A stretch of 64,000 bases of DNA from Rosa chinensis (lineage: Eukaryota > Streptophyta > Magnoliopsida > Rosales > Rosaceae): positions 26,885,001-26,949,000 of the forward strand of contig NC_037094.1 of assembly GCF_002994745.2 (NCBI RefSeq). The letters are read 5' to 3'. Positions within the stretch are counted from its first letter, which is position 1; every line of letters begins with the position of its first letter. The notes beneath the pieces were generated by a model, which saw only the letters and a list, made by a program, of their open reading frames with translations, was not told the DNA's origin and ran no database searches. The position numbers were made by a program, and so were the translations under genes. Shown piece after piece: positions 43,614-55,595 of the stretch.

Positions 43614-44818
43614 AGAGCAAGTTCAGCGGTAGTCCTTTGGCCGGTCTCCACCTCATCAATCCTAGGTGGTGACCATGAATTGGGAAAAAAAAGCTTCCAC
43701 TGGTAAAGTTTTAACCAGCCAAAGTGAGGATTTTCATGACTGAGACCAAGAAAAAAGGCAAAGCCTGTACATAATTCTTGACCCATGGAGACCGGCTGCT
43801 AGCTCGGCTCGCTCCACATCGTGGCTGACGTCAGCAAGGCCACGATAGAAACTAAGCCAGGAGTGCCGGAGATGTCGCCGGTGCCGAAGAGCCGCGATGG
43901 AGCCGAGGAGTACCCAGAAACCAAATCATCAAAACTTGATTAATTTCAAAAATTGAGAATATTAGTATGTAGAGGGTGTTGAGAGGATTAAATTTCCTAC
44001 GTCATGTAGTTAAATCGGCCGCCGTAGCCGCCGGAAAATTTCCGCGAACCGCCGGAAAAACTTCATCCTTCTCGAGCCTCGTATAGTTGCTGTGGTCACC
44101 GATTGGATAATCTACCGCTAGGAGGACGTCGGCGCTGAGGAGAGGGATCGGACGTAGGTGGTCCACCGCCGGGAGATGGTTGGACGGTGGAGTGCCGGTT
44201 GGATTCTCTTTCTGGGTTTCTAAGTTGCGCTGGCAGGTCAGAAGCCCAGAACCTTCTACTGTGGTCTGCCATGTTTGACCCGATCTGATACAATATATAG
44301 CCTCCAATAGTTGAATTTGGACGGCTACGATGAAGTCTGTGGGTATTTCAATGGCCCAAATTTCTCCTTTTTCTTTTAATAATTTCTAAAATCCCGTTAT
44401 TTTGAAAAATTATTATAAATAGCTCGGGTATCTGAATTTTTTTTCAAAAATTCCGATGAACTCATTGTGTCATGTACTTTATTATCCAACTTTTAAATCA
44501 CGGATTTCACTTGTGAAAATTTCTAAAAATATTCTCAAGCATCTTTTATAATTACAGAGATCGTAAATAAATAATTTAACGAACGATCTCAATTAAGCTC
44601 GATGAATTCCGGGACTTCCAAAGAGTATACAAATGATCTATTTACATCAAATATATTTGAATTTTACAATAACCAAATAAATAAAAAATTCAATGAACAT
44701 TAACTGACCGGTCAAGAAATAGAACGGGTGGAAACTCATGTCTAGTGGCAGTGAACAATTTCTTGACCGGTCGACCCAATGACCTTGATATTTACCTCTA
44801 ACGGGTGGACTTGCTCTA
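43614..44818. mobile_element. Possible TIR element with gagcaagt termini
   Basis: The left end gagcaagttca and the right end tggacttgctc are short inverted repeats, and taa flanks both sides, as in PIF/Harbinger-type elements. The same terminus is found in the fold-back MITE at 7152-7391. A GC-rich part at 43980-44300 may be captured sequence. An exact 15-bp inverted repeat (gaccggtcaagaaat) lies at 44706-44720 and 44757-44771. Two separate MITEs are an alternative. Confidence 0.35.
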
Positions 44819-45098
44819 AGTGTCATACAACATTAATTTTATGGGTGATATGTTCGATGCCGCAATTTAGCTTTAGTCAAAAGCTTCTATTTATAAGAAA
44901 AATCGATATAGAAAGGATATATAAAGGTTATGCGAGTAGCTTCTTGTGTACATTCGTGGGACAAGGCCTGCCCTCAATAGCTTCTTCTTTGGCCGCACAC
45001 TTTGTTGTTATCAAAAAACTCTTTTTTCTCTGGTTCAATATTAAAAGGGAAAAGATCCTTTCAAAAAAAAAAAGGGAAAAGATAATGTAGTATAGATT

Positions 45099-45116
45099 GT
45101 GTGTGTGTGTGTGTGT
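45099..45116. repeat. (GT)n microsatellite
   Basis: About nine GT units followed by a poly(T). Confidence 0.85.
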
Positions 45117-45126
45117 TTTTTTTTTT

Positions 45127-45478
45127 CTGACAATTTGTGATAAATGGTCACTCAACTTTTACCCATTTGACATTTTGGTCACTCACCTTTTAAAAATATA
45201 ACTTTAATCACTCAACTTTAACTTTGTTAATCACTTTAGTTACTTAATTAATTTTTTTCATTAAAAAAAAAATATTTGCCACAATATTAATGATATTTTC
45301 ATCAAATCAATTGTGAAAAATTGAGAAATTTGTGTTAGAATGATTGGGAGAAGTTATTAAAGTGAGATAAAATGCATGTTGGGTGACTAAAGTGATTGTC
45401 AAAGTAATAGTTGAGTGACTAAAGTGATATATTTGAAAGGTGAGTGATCAAAGTCGAGTGACCATTTGTGGAATTCTC
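45127..45478. mobile_element. MITE with inverted ggtcactca arms
   Basis: The left arm has ataaatggtcactcaac and ggtcactcacctttt. The right arm has the inverse, gaaaggtgagtgatc and gagtgaccatttgtgg. The arms are about 55 bp and diverged. There is no coding content. It is probably a Mutator-type MITE, but no clear target duplication was found. Confidence 0.55.
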
Positions 45479-46920
45479 CTTTTATATAAAGTGAGTAGGA
45501 GTTTCACCGTTATTTAAGCCTTACTATACGGCATTACTATACTAGCTAGAAGGAGCCAATTAAGTTGTGCTTTTAATCTCTCAGTGTGTGTGTGTGAGAG
45601 AGAATTAGTTCGTTAGAGGTGAAAGCTCCTTGACGAAACCAACGTTGATTAGAAGATTAGGTATATAAACCCTAGAAGTACTATACGTCCATGTTGGGAA
45701 CACACGAGTTATCCCCGTACGGCCCAACTTTAGGGCACTAATGGCCACCGCCCCGAGCCAGCTTGCGTAGTAAAAGTGAAAAGAGTACTCGAAATTAATT
45801 ATTGAGATGTCATAGGTAGCGCATGTGGAGTGAATGGCTCACGGCTAATCTTGCGGGCTTTATCGATCTAACTTCTACAAGGGAAGGCGTGCTTCCTAAA
45901 TCCCATGTCTCATCATATGTCAACACTCAGTAGTATTGAATTCAAACTTCTCAGAAAATATCAAAGAGACTCAGCTAGAGGAGTACTCAAACTCAGAGAT
46001 GCATCACAGAGGAGGAGATATCATAAGATTGAGTGTTTGAAGTGTGGGAAGGACCTGAGAGATATGGGGGTGTGGGACGAAAGAGTTGGTGGATCTTTCC
46101 CAGGACGACATTGTTATTCATGAGCTAGCTGAGCTTGTAGCTTAGCTGGGTCTTATTCTTATCGCGAAGTCAAGGGGTACAGCACTCTTTGATTGCCTCT
46201 TTATTTGTTTTAAAGGTCGGAAACCCTCGTGGATTTGTCCTTTTATGACATCAACGTGTGAGAGACTAGGAGAGATAATATACACACCCCCACGCCCACT
46301 CGCTCAGAGTCTCAGACGCTCAGTTACCCGGTGGTAGCAGTTGTGGCCTGCAGAGATTAGGTTAAAATCTTTGAGAGAGTGAGAGCCTGCCCAGTATTTT
46401 CAGTACTTCCAATGAGAGACTCAGAGAGAGACAGAGAGCCTAAAATTCGGGGGGCTTTTCCTAGGAGGCTAGGACTGATCAGAATTGAAGACAGGATACG
46501 GTTGTTGGAAATTATTAATGGCTTTATCCCTGCCCCAAGTTAAGAGAGCAGGAGCAGAGGACCCTATCTTTCTGAACCCAATCAGCTTCCACTTGTTTAG
46601 ACTGGAATAATAAACTACGTACAATGGGGACAACCTCCTACAATGGGTTATGTCCTAGATTGAAAGAAAAGGTAGTAGAGAGAGAGGTTTACTAAGAAAT
46701 TGTGTTAATTCGGAATTTAAGGTCTGAAATTGAAGGACAAAAAATGGAAACTAGAACTAACCAATTAAACTGATTTTTCCTCTCTATCTCTCTCTCTATC
46801 TCTCTCTCGTATTCGATGATAAAAGGGTGGCCCTAATTAACAACATCTAATCGTAAAACGTAAAAGTTCCAATAATAATTCTTTAAAAGAACATGAGAGA
46901 AAATGCTCCCTGAATCTGAC
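45479..46920. other. No recognised gene
   Basis: A moderately GC-balanced stretch with short frames (for example 45905-46123) that match no family I know. CT-rich microsatellite-like runs lie at 46770-46808. Degenerate transposon or 5'-leader-like sequence is possible. Confidence 0.4.
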
Positions 46921-46927
46921 CAGGTGC

Positions 46928-47568
46928 AGCGACGGAGGATCTCATATAATTAAGAAAATTATTATTTTTATTTTAACAAAATTAGAACAATCATTTTATT
47001 CGTGAAAATATTAACAGCAAAATTACACAATAACTTTTTTGTTGAGGGCATAACAAAATCAGGGTAGTTATAGTTGAATCTCTAGATTTGCTATTTGAAC
47101 CTCTTTTTTTTTCAATTGTTATTAGACTTTATCAACTCATATGAAAAGACAAATAAGAACAAAGAGATAAAACAACACTCTTCTTACATCTCCTGTTATT
47201 ATAACTTATAATAAAATAAGTAAGTAAAAATAATTAATTTCTATACATGAACCCCCTCATTTAGTACAAATTTAAATTTTTTTTTTAAATATGATTTGAA
47301 ATTTCCTTAAACTAAATTTATTAAATATTTTTACTAATTAATATCTAAAGTCAACTCCTTTTATTTAGATTTAATCAATATAATATAAATTAAGTATTTG
47401 AGAATAAAGTCTCTTCTACAACGATCTATATTGCAAAAAAAAAAAAAAAAAAAAAAAAAGAGAAGAAGAAGAAGAAGACTATGATTAATTTGGATTACCA
47501 AAAAAAAATCTTTATAATTGTCTACTTGTTCGGCCCCTCTAAGAATCAATTTTTGTTTCCACCACTGG
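46928..47568. mobile_element. hAT-like non-autonomous element, decayed
   Basis: The left terminus cagcgacggagga and the right terminus tttccaccactg resemble the inverted hAT end CAGTGGCGGA. The inner block cggcccctctaag resembles the inner part of the element at 6132-6574. The interior is AT-rich with a poly(A) run at 47436-47459. Flanking 8-mers do not match. Confidence 0.4.
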
Positions 47569-47724
47569 AGAAAGTACACAAAAAATATAGGCAGCTTCCT
47601 TACAAAATTCTTCGTGATTGAATGATAATATATATATATATATATATTTAAAAAAAAACCAATTGTTAAAGATATACATTTAATTATTAAAATGGTGTTT
47701 TAGTAAAATTGAGGAGGTGTACTT

Positions 47725-48753
47725 TTTTTTTTTTTTGAATCGTAGGAGATCAACCATTTATTGCAATTGAAAGATTACAACGATACGATGCCAAAAGACA
47801 TCAAGAAAAGAATAAAGCAGTACGAAAAGAAAATTACAAATGAAATATAAAACTTAATAATGTAAGAGCAGCAACGTCAATACGCAGCACTGATTTTACA
47901 CTACCGATTGCAGCCGTGTAGTGAATTGAGTAGTCGGTGGTTTGACTACCCATCGAACTCCAACGCACAAATTGACAAAAATCAACTTGGCCGGAATGAA
48001 GGCAACTCCCACCTAAAGATCAAAGCCGGTCAAGCGTGTCAGAACATGGCCATGTTGGCAGACGATTTTTCACGAATAGATACCAAAGACTTGAGTCTTT
48101 AATCCAATACCAGTAACGCATAGGAGCCCCAAACCAATTTAGCAACTGAGCAACAGTCCAACAATAGTGGGACGCAGCCCAAACCCAACTCCCTCCTAGA
48201 TCCCAGATTCGGGTCCTTCTGACGCCGACAACAAACAAACTGAGGTCGATGACCACCACCCTGTGGAAACGGATCACCAGGCCGGCAACAACAACACCAG
48301 AAATTCGCGAACTCCCACAGCCACCACCGTGAGGATCCAAACCAAAATCGATGCCCAGATCCCTCAATCCCCAACAATCTCCACCATGAGCCACCGCCCA
48401 ATTGAGCCTAAAAATCGGAGCAGTGAACGGGCACCACTGTCCCGCCGCCTGAATCCTCATGCTGTCCATCGGTAACTCAAGAAAAGTACCCCAGAAAGAA
48501 GCTGCCAAAACCCAATCCCCGGGACGAGATAACCTTCGGCAAGCCTCCTTTAATTGATAGACGACCGCCGCCGCTGCTGCCAAGTACAACACCATCACCA
48601 CCTTGGATAGTGACGAGAATAAGAAGGAACAGGCCTGAACCCGTGAATATCTCCATGAGATGGAGCAGGTACAGGGATGACGAAATCCGATCCGATGCTG
48701 TTTCCCAAACCCTAGCAGAGCTAGGTCATTTTTTTAATGAATTTTTGAACACC
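47725..48753 (-). mobile_element. Poly(A)-tailed retroposon, copy B, with 15-bp target duplication
   Basis: An exact 15-bp repeat tgaggaggtgtactt lies at 47710-47724 and 48754-48768. Poly(T) at the left edge is the 3' tail, so the copy lies on the minus strand. It matches copy A (29086-30235) at its 5' end and over the last 350 bp. Frames inside the GC-rich body are not conserved between A and B as far as I can see. Insertion by target-primed reverse transcription is well supported. Confidence 0.8.
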
Positions 48754-48768
48754 TGAGGAGGTGTACTT

Positions 48769-50006
48769 ATCTTTGTAAGTATTAAAAAATGTGAATTAGA
48801 GGTTTAATAAGTAAGAGAATTTCAAATATCAAATTTAGAGAGCTAACTAGATCCATCTAATCATTTTTTGTTTTGAGAGCTTATATTTAGAGAGTTTTTG
48901 GTCTTGATTATTTCTTTTGAAGAAAAAAGTGTTATATATATATATATAATTTTTTTTCTAGGGTTCTTTCTTAGTCATTCATATATCTATATATTTGGTA
49001 ATGGTGGATTTATTCGCGTTGTAGCAATAGTGTATATATAATTTTGTCTATGGAAGCATCTATAGTGGGAGAGGCCTTTAATTTTTCAGGGGGGGGGAGG
49101 GCAGGTAAAATGCAGTGTCAAAAGAGGAAGACCAGTGGGTGCAGTGCAGGATCTTAAAGACGCTCCCCGGATTTAAGGGGCGAAACTGCGACCAACTCCC
49201 AAAGCAAAGCAACGCCATATATGACAGAGACGTGGTCGACAGCCATACGGTGCTCCTTAACCTGTCCTGCATTTTTCTTGACCCCGAACACCCGCACGTG
49301 ATCGTCTTTCTGAGCTCATGTCCCAGTTGCACCTCAAACCATGCAATCCGATTGGGTATTGCCCATCAACGATGACAGAATATTTGACCAATCCTTTGAC
49401 CAAATATCCAGCAAGATCGCATAAGAAAGTGCGAGCTTTTGGATCATCAGAGTCACCAGGAGTCATCAGATCAGACCCACTGGCTCCATATAATTACCAA
49501 CTGTCTTGCTCACTTTCGATGGCATATCTACAGTAGGGTATCACATGTCGATAGAGAGTTTACATTTTTGACCAAATTTGAGGTTTTTAGGGGTCATGTT
49601 CTTGGTTTAAGTATGAAATTTATATTTCAGACATTAATACCAGCATGTTTCAAACTACTTTCAACAAAGTTGCTCGCTTCTTAACATGAGCAAAAGTGAC
49701 TATTTTATCGTGCAAAATGTCCGGATTAATTTTTTTTTAATTATTTATATATTTTTTATACTTCACACTAATTCTGACAATACTCTTACTCTATTTTCAA
49801 ATATGGTAGTCCGATTTCATTCATGAGTGATCCTCTTCTTCTAATAGAGGATGGTCAGGACAACAACCATAGGTGCTGCACCAAATTTATTTAACAAGTC
49901 CTTTATGATAATCACCTAATAAGAACAAAAGAAGGAAAAACAATGCCCAAAGTCAAACACTCTAAAGAAACCACACAGTCATTTGGTTGTATTTGGTGTG
50001 CAAAAG
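48769..50006. other. No recognised gene
   Basis: A GC-richer block at 49090-49530 has open frames on both strands that I cannot assign, with a short poly(G) run at 49091-49099. The rest is AT-rich. Confidence 0.4.
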
Positions 50007-50287
50007 TGTAACAAACACAATATTGATATGAAACTAGATGAGCAACCAAACAACAAAAAATAAAGCAAAACACAAGAACACAAGAATTTATAGTAGTTTC
50101 GGAGTCGGCCATAAATTCCACTATAATTAATTGGAGAGAATACAATTAGAGTTTGACAATAAACTCTCTACCCAAAATTCCAATACACCAATACCGTAGT
50201 TAACTCTCTCCCTCTCTCTCTCTCTCCCTCTCTCTCTCTGCAATACTAGTGGCAGCAGGCATATCTGTGTATGTCCTAATTAATCTA

Positions 50288-50288
<1 letters not shown>

Positions 50289-50362
<74 letters not shown>
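50289..50362. repeat. (AC)n(AT)n compound microsatellite in the copia LTR
   Basis: About 22 AC units followed by about 14 AT units. A shorter version is at 55143-55188 in the other LTR. Confidence 0.95.
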
Positions 50363-50365
<3 letters not shown>

Positions 50366-50372
50366 CAGGCCT

Positions 50373-50714
50373 GATCAAGGGCGGACGTCTGCACTGTCGC
50401 TAAAGTGCGGACGTCGACGCAGCAGGCGGCGCGGGGCTTGCAGGAGGGAGGCCGGAAGTGTCCCGGACCATTCTGGGCACCGTTCGAGGTCGGAGGAGGT
50501 AGGGCTTGTAGGTTTCTGGGCAGCCACCTCACCTGCAACTGCAGGTTCTGTGCAGCACCGCAAAACCCGTCGCTGGCGACTCCACCCGACTGTAGACCCC
50601 TCTGCACGACCCCTGGCCTCCCTCCGGCAAGCCGCTCCGCACCGTCGTTGCTCGATCTAGGCCGGAACAGCGATGTCCGCACCTTTTCTGGGTTGCGGAC
50701 GTTCGCTCTTGAAC
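50373..50714. mobile_element. GC-rich MITE inserted in the left copia LTR
   Basis: The right LTR lacks this 340-bp GC-rich block. Its ends are gatcaagggcggacgt and the inverse of gttcaagagcgaacgt (imperfect 16-bp inverted repeat). Open frames on both strands reflect GC content only. Confidence 0.55.
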
Positions 50715-50849
50715 GGCTCCGTATATATTATATAGCCTATCTTAATTAACCTAGGGGTGTCTTGCCCATGTGATCACCATGGGCCATTCACATTGGATTT
50801 TGCCCATCAATCAAATTAAAGTCAATATTACTTGCTTAATGGAACCGAC

Positions 50850-52200
50850 TTTGTCAACATATCAGCAGGATTATATGTAGTTCCAATTTTGAGGAGTTGA
50901 ATATCACCATCCTCTACAATCTAACAAATCTTGTGAAATTTGACATTGATATGTTTAGTACGAGCATGAGTAAATTGGTTCTCTGCTAAATGAATAGCAC
51001 TTTGACTGTCACAAAATATATCCACATATTCTTGAATAATTCCCAAGTCCTCAAGCAAACCACGAAGCTAAACTGCTTCTTTTGCACCCTCTGTTACCCC
51101 CATGTAAATAGCTTCTGTAGTCGACAAAGCAATTGTAGATTGTAAATTCGACTTCCAACTCACCGGTCCACTAGCAAGAGTAAACACATAAGCTGTAGTA
51201 GATCAACACTTATCCAAATCACTTGCGAAATCAGAGTCCACTTATCCAACAACACACTGGCTCATCTTATCTTGCTGAAAAATCAATCCAACAACCACAG
51301 TACCAAGAATATATCGTAGAATCCACTTCATTGCTTGCCAATGACCTTTACCTGGGTTATGCATATATCTGCTCACCACACTTAAGACCTGTGAAATATC
51401 AGGTCTAGTACACACCATACAATACATCAAGCTACCAACAACATTAACATTAGGAACTTTGGCCATATATTGCATATCATCATCTGTGCTAGGAGACATA
51501 TTAGATTTAAGCTTAAAGTGAGAGATAAGAGGTGTACTTACAGGTTTAGATTTATCATTCATGCCAAACCTATGTAGTACCTTCTTCAAATATTGCTTCT
51601 GTGACAAACAAACTTTGCCTCTTGATTTATCTCTTTCAATTTCCATGCCCAAAATCTTTTTAGCTTCACCCAAGTCCTTCATCTCAAATTCACCACTCAA
51701 TTGTGATTTTGATTTATTTATCTCCACCTTGCTCTTAGATGTAATTAACATATCAACAACATATAACAGCAAATAAATGAAGGTCCCATCCTATAGCTTG
51801 CAAAATAGACATATGGATCATAAAGACTCTCATTGTACTTCTGACCAAATATAAATTTATCAAACCGCTCGTACCACTGCCTTGGAGATTGTTTCAAACC
51901 ATACAATGATTTATGTAGTTTACAGACCCAATTTTCTTTACAAGCAATTTTAAATCCTTCTGGCTAAGTCATATATATCTCTTCTTTTAATTTACCATGT
52001 AAGAAAACAATTTTTACATCAAGCTATGCTAACTCAAGATCAAACTGTGCAACCAAGGCCAATAAAATATGAATAAAAGAATGCTTAACAATAGGAGAAA
52101 ATACCTCATTGTAGTCAATTCCTCTTTTTTTTTTTTGTGCAGCCTTTAGCTACTAATCTAGCCTCGTACCGTGATTTTTCGCTTTTTAGCAAACACCCAT
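50850..52200 (-). pseudogene. Copia reverse transcriptase and RNase H
   Basis: Reading leftward from about 52200: [13 protein letters not shown], then [20 protein letters not shown] and the catalytic region [15 protein letters not shown], where a valine replaces the first Asp of YVDD. Next come FEMKDLGEAKKILGMEIERD and SLMYCMVCTRPDIS. The RNase H part, with decayed active-site blocks, runs to about 50850. Several in-frame stops occur. The altered catalytic box alone would disable the enzyme. Confidence 0.82.
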
Positions 52201-52611
52201 TTGCAACCAATTGTTCTCTTCCCATGCGGTAACTGAACCAATTCACATTGAAGAGACTTCATCTCCTCACCCATAACTTTTTCCCACTCTACATAATCTG
52301 CATGTATGACAACTTCTTCATAAGTAGTAGGAATTTCTTCCTCAGTAACTGAAAGTGCCTAAGTCACCATATCATTAAGCCAAGCTGGCTTTTGAGCATT
52401 CCTTTTTCCCTTTGTAGTTGTAATTAATTGGTCCATCTTGCTGTGTAGGCTCTTGGGTTGGAGCCTCTACTTCAACACTTATGTCCTCAATATTTGAATC
52501 ATTCGAATCAACAGTAGGACTCACTGGATCAATTGGAGTTTCAACAATTTTTTTCTTTAACTCCACCTGTTGTAAACTCTCTGTGGTCATTCTCTGCTTT
52601 TGAGAATTTTT

Positions 52612-53304
52612 CTACTTGTTCTGATCAACCATAATAGCCTCATCAAAAGTCACATCTCTTCTTACAACAACTTTCTTCACATCTGGACACCAAAGCCTGA
52701 ATCCCTTAACACCCTCATTAAATCCCAAGAATATAGCTTTCTTGGCCCTTGGATCAAGCTTGCTTTCCCTGACATGAAAGTAAGTAAGACAACCAAAAAT
52801 ATGTAAATAATGATAATCAGTAACAGGTTTACCAGACCATACCTCCATGAGAGTTTTTCCCTCAAGTGCAGCAGTAGGTAACTTATTAATGCGATGGCTT
52901 GCATACATAACTGCCTCAGCCCAAAATTCTTTGCCTAATCCAGTGTTAGACAACATACACAGAATTTTCTCCAATAAAGTCTGATTCATGCGCTCTGCCA
53001 CCCCATTCTGTTGTGGCGTCTCTCTAACTGTGAAGTGTCTGACAATGCCCTCATCTTCACATAGTTTCAAGAACGGATCAAAATTGTATTCACCACCATT
53101 ATCTGACCTAAGCTTCTTAATTTTTCGACTTGTCTGAGTCTCAATCATCTTCTTCCATTTCACAAATATATATAAGACTTCATCTTTATGCTTCATGGTG
53201 TACACCCATACTCTTCTAGAGAAGTCATCAACGAAAGAGACATAATAATGCTTACCTCCCAAAGATGCAGTTTTGGTAGATCCCCAATACACCAGTGTGA
53301 ACAT
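52612..53304 (-). pseudogene. Copia integrase core
   Basis: An open stretch of 230 codons with the DDE triad: VSFVDDFSRRVWVY, then LRSDNGGEY and QQNGVAERMNQTLLE, with 35 residues between the second Asp and the Glu. Downstream it continues with FGCLTYFHV and KAIFLGF, the usual copia integrase C-terminal block. The flanking parts of the polyprotein are broken. The triad itself is intact. Confidence 0.88.
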
Positions 53305-53589
53305 AATCTAGAGTACCTTTAGTTTAATTAACTGCGGTGCCAAACTTAACTCTAGTCTATTTTCCCATGACACAATATTCACAAAATTCTAATTTTCTGG
53401 TATTTGCACCTTTCAATAGACCTTGCTTTACTAAACCTTGCATTTCTTTCTCACTAGCATGTCCAAGATGCATATGCCATAATTTTGTATTGTCTGCATC
53501 ATCATCTGTAGTCTCAGATATTGCTGTTTAACCTGTCACTGTGTTCCCTTGTAGAAAATACAAATTTCTAAACTTTTCACCTCTCATCA

Positions 53590-53890
53590 TCACAAGTGAA
53601 CAGAGATAACTTTAGCAACTCGACTTTTCAATGTAATTGTGTGCCCTTTTGATTCTAAAGTTCCCAATGAAATAATATTTTTCTTCAAATTTGGAATAGA
53701 CTGGACATTAGTTAACCCTCTGACTACTCCATCATGCATCTTGATATGAATTATACCAATCCCTCTTGTTCTGCAAGGACTGTTGTCTCCCATCAAAACT
53801 ACTCCACCATTCAACTCCTTGAAAGTAGAGAACCATTCCCTATTAGGACACATGATGTGAACAACTTGAATCCATAATCACTTATAAGAA
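53590..53890 (-). pseudogene. Copia protease / pre-integrase region
   Basis: The stretch MCPNREWFSTFKELNGGVVL followed by GDNSPCRTRGIG is the region just after the aspartic protease active site in copia proteins. Directly upstream the active-site triplet reads Asp-Ser-Ser instead of Asp-Ser/Thr-Gly, and a frame break separates it from this stretch. The protease is therefore non-functional. Confidence 0.72.
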
Positions 53891-54159
53891 TAATCAACTG
53901 TAGATGAATTAGCCAAAGCAAACTCAATCTCATCTTCTTCAAAATTTTGAAAGACTGATGAACAACTCAAAGCAAAATCAAAATTGTCATCTTCATCATC
54001 TTTTACAACATTCACTTCAGAACCCCTCTTGTCTCTATTCTTCGACTTAGGACAATATTTCTTCTAGTGACCTTTGTTGCGACAAAAAACACACTCATTT
54101 TTTGCATAAAATTTACCTTTTGACTTGGAACGAGATTTACGTCTTTTTCCAATAGGTTT

Positions 54160-54841
54160 TTACTCATCAGATCTGCCCCTTACTACAAGTGCTTCATCTG
54201 AAACATTCTGAAGTTGCTTCTCTTTCTTTCGACCCTCATTATTTATTAATGAATTACACACATCATCAAATTTCACATCTTTCTTTCCATGCAACAAAGT
54301 TGTAATCAAATGCTCATACTTGTCAGGAAGAGAATTTAGCAAACACAAAGCTTTATCCTCATCACTAATTTGCACATCCAAATTAGCCAAATATGCAAGT
54401 ATCTTATTGAAATCACTGATCTGTTCAGACACAGAGATACCTTGTCGATAATTGAATCAGAAAAGCCACCTCTTCAGGTGAAACCGGTTTTCAGCATCTT
54501 GATCATATATTGGTCTTCTAATTTCTTCCACAACTTTTTTGCAGAAGTTTCTTTCATGACAAAGAATTTCTTATCTTTAGCAAGGCCCATTCTGATAAAA
54601 CCACATGCCCACTTGTTAATTCTCACCCACTCCACATCATCTATATCTGCAGGTTTATCTTTCAAAGCTATATCCAATTCTTGTTGACACAAAACATCCA
54701 TCATCTCACACTGCCTCATGCCAAAATGTTGGTGCCATTAAACTTTTCAACTTCAAATTTGGCATCACCAATTGATGGCCTAGTAGTCGACCAATGTGAA
54801 GAACGTCTTGAAGACTCTCGTTTATTTTTCTCGTCAACCAT
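54160..54841 (-). pseudogene. gag: Copia gag (UBN2-type)
   Basis: The likely start is ATG at 54841-54839 (MVDEKNKRESSRRSS), with KFEVEKFNGTN leading into the gag domain. A one-base change near 54725 shifts the frame to QELDIALKDKPADID and AKKLWKKLEDQYM. A second break precedes FNKILAYLANLDVQISDEDK and LLNSLPDKYEHLITTLLHGK, the typical UBN2 gag pattern. A decayed Cys/His knuckle (about 54060-54100) follows. The start lies about 55 bp inside the primer site. Confidence 0.8.
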
Positions 54842-55141
54842 GGTTTCCAATCAATGAATCAACTCCTAATTCAGAACCAAAGCTATGATACCAGTTTGTT
54901 AAACGGAACAAACACAATATTGATATGGAACTAGATGAGCAACCAAACAATGAAAAAGAAAGCAAAACATAAGAACACAATAATTTATAGTGGTTAACTC
55001 AATCAATGTGATTGAGTTACGTCAACTTTCGAAGCCGGCGAAAAATTCCACTATAACAATTAAAAAGAATACAATTAGAGTTTGACGATAAATCCCAATA
55101 CACCAATACCCTAGTTAACTCTCTCTGCAATACTGGTGGCG

Positions 55142-55187
<46 letters not shown>

Positions 55188-55210
55188 GCCCACGTGATCA
55201 CCATTGGGCC

Positions 55211-55595
55211 TTTCCTTATTATCCTATCATTTTCTACTTGTATGAAAACGGGCATACTTGACTTAGTCGGCTTCAAGGCTACGTGGATCCAACAATTGGA
55301 TTTGATATTTTTGACGTTTTCAATAATCTCGTTCATGTCCTTTCAAGTTTCAAGTACAGCCTCCCTGAGAAAAAACCAAACTCTTGGCACCTTTACATTA
55401 CTCTTTATTGATTGGGTCGTGTTGTCCAACACCTAACTTAGTAAGATAATATAAGATAATCATATTAAGGAAACTAGTTTGGCATTTCTCCCAAACTTTA
55501 CAAACTTAATACCATCACCAACTTATTTCAAAATGTCATTAAAAAAAAAAAAACCAACTTATTTTAAAAGTGTTAAAGATTAACTAGTTGAAGAA
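55211..55595. other. No recognised gene
   Basis: Unassigned sequence between the copia LTR and the Mutator element; a short minus frame at 55336-55200 matches nothing I know. Confidence 0.4.

Larger units (their letters stand above)
50007..55210 (-). mobile_element. Decayed Ty1/copia retrotransposon on the minus strand
   Basis: Two diverged LTR-like copies face the same way (about 50007-50792 and 54897-55210), sharing acaaacacaatattgatatg, gatgagcaaccaaacaa and (AC)n(AT)n runs. Next to the right copy, read on minus, lies tggtatcatagc, close to the initiator-Met tRNA primer site of many copia elements. The order gag, protease, integrase, RT, RNase H reads leftward, which defines Ty1/copia. 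Many frame breaks and strong LTR divergence mark an old, dead copy. Confidence 0.82.

Noticed and set aside
48020..48601. 193-codon minus frame in retroposon copy B
   Set aside because: Not matched by a frame in copy A and without any known domain, so more likely non-coding leader sequence.
49078..49540. Possible small gene near 49.1-49.5 kb
   Set aside because: Frames on both strands are open but none shows a motif, splice sites or a start context that favours one of them.
50365..50749. Overlapping frames in the GC-rich block of the copia LTR
   Set aside because: Three frames are open on two strands, as expected from GC-rich DNA; the block is absent from the other LTR.
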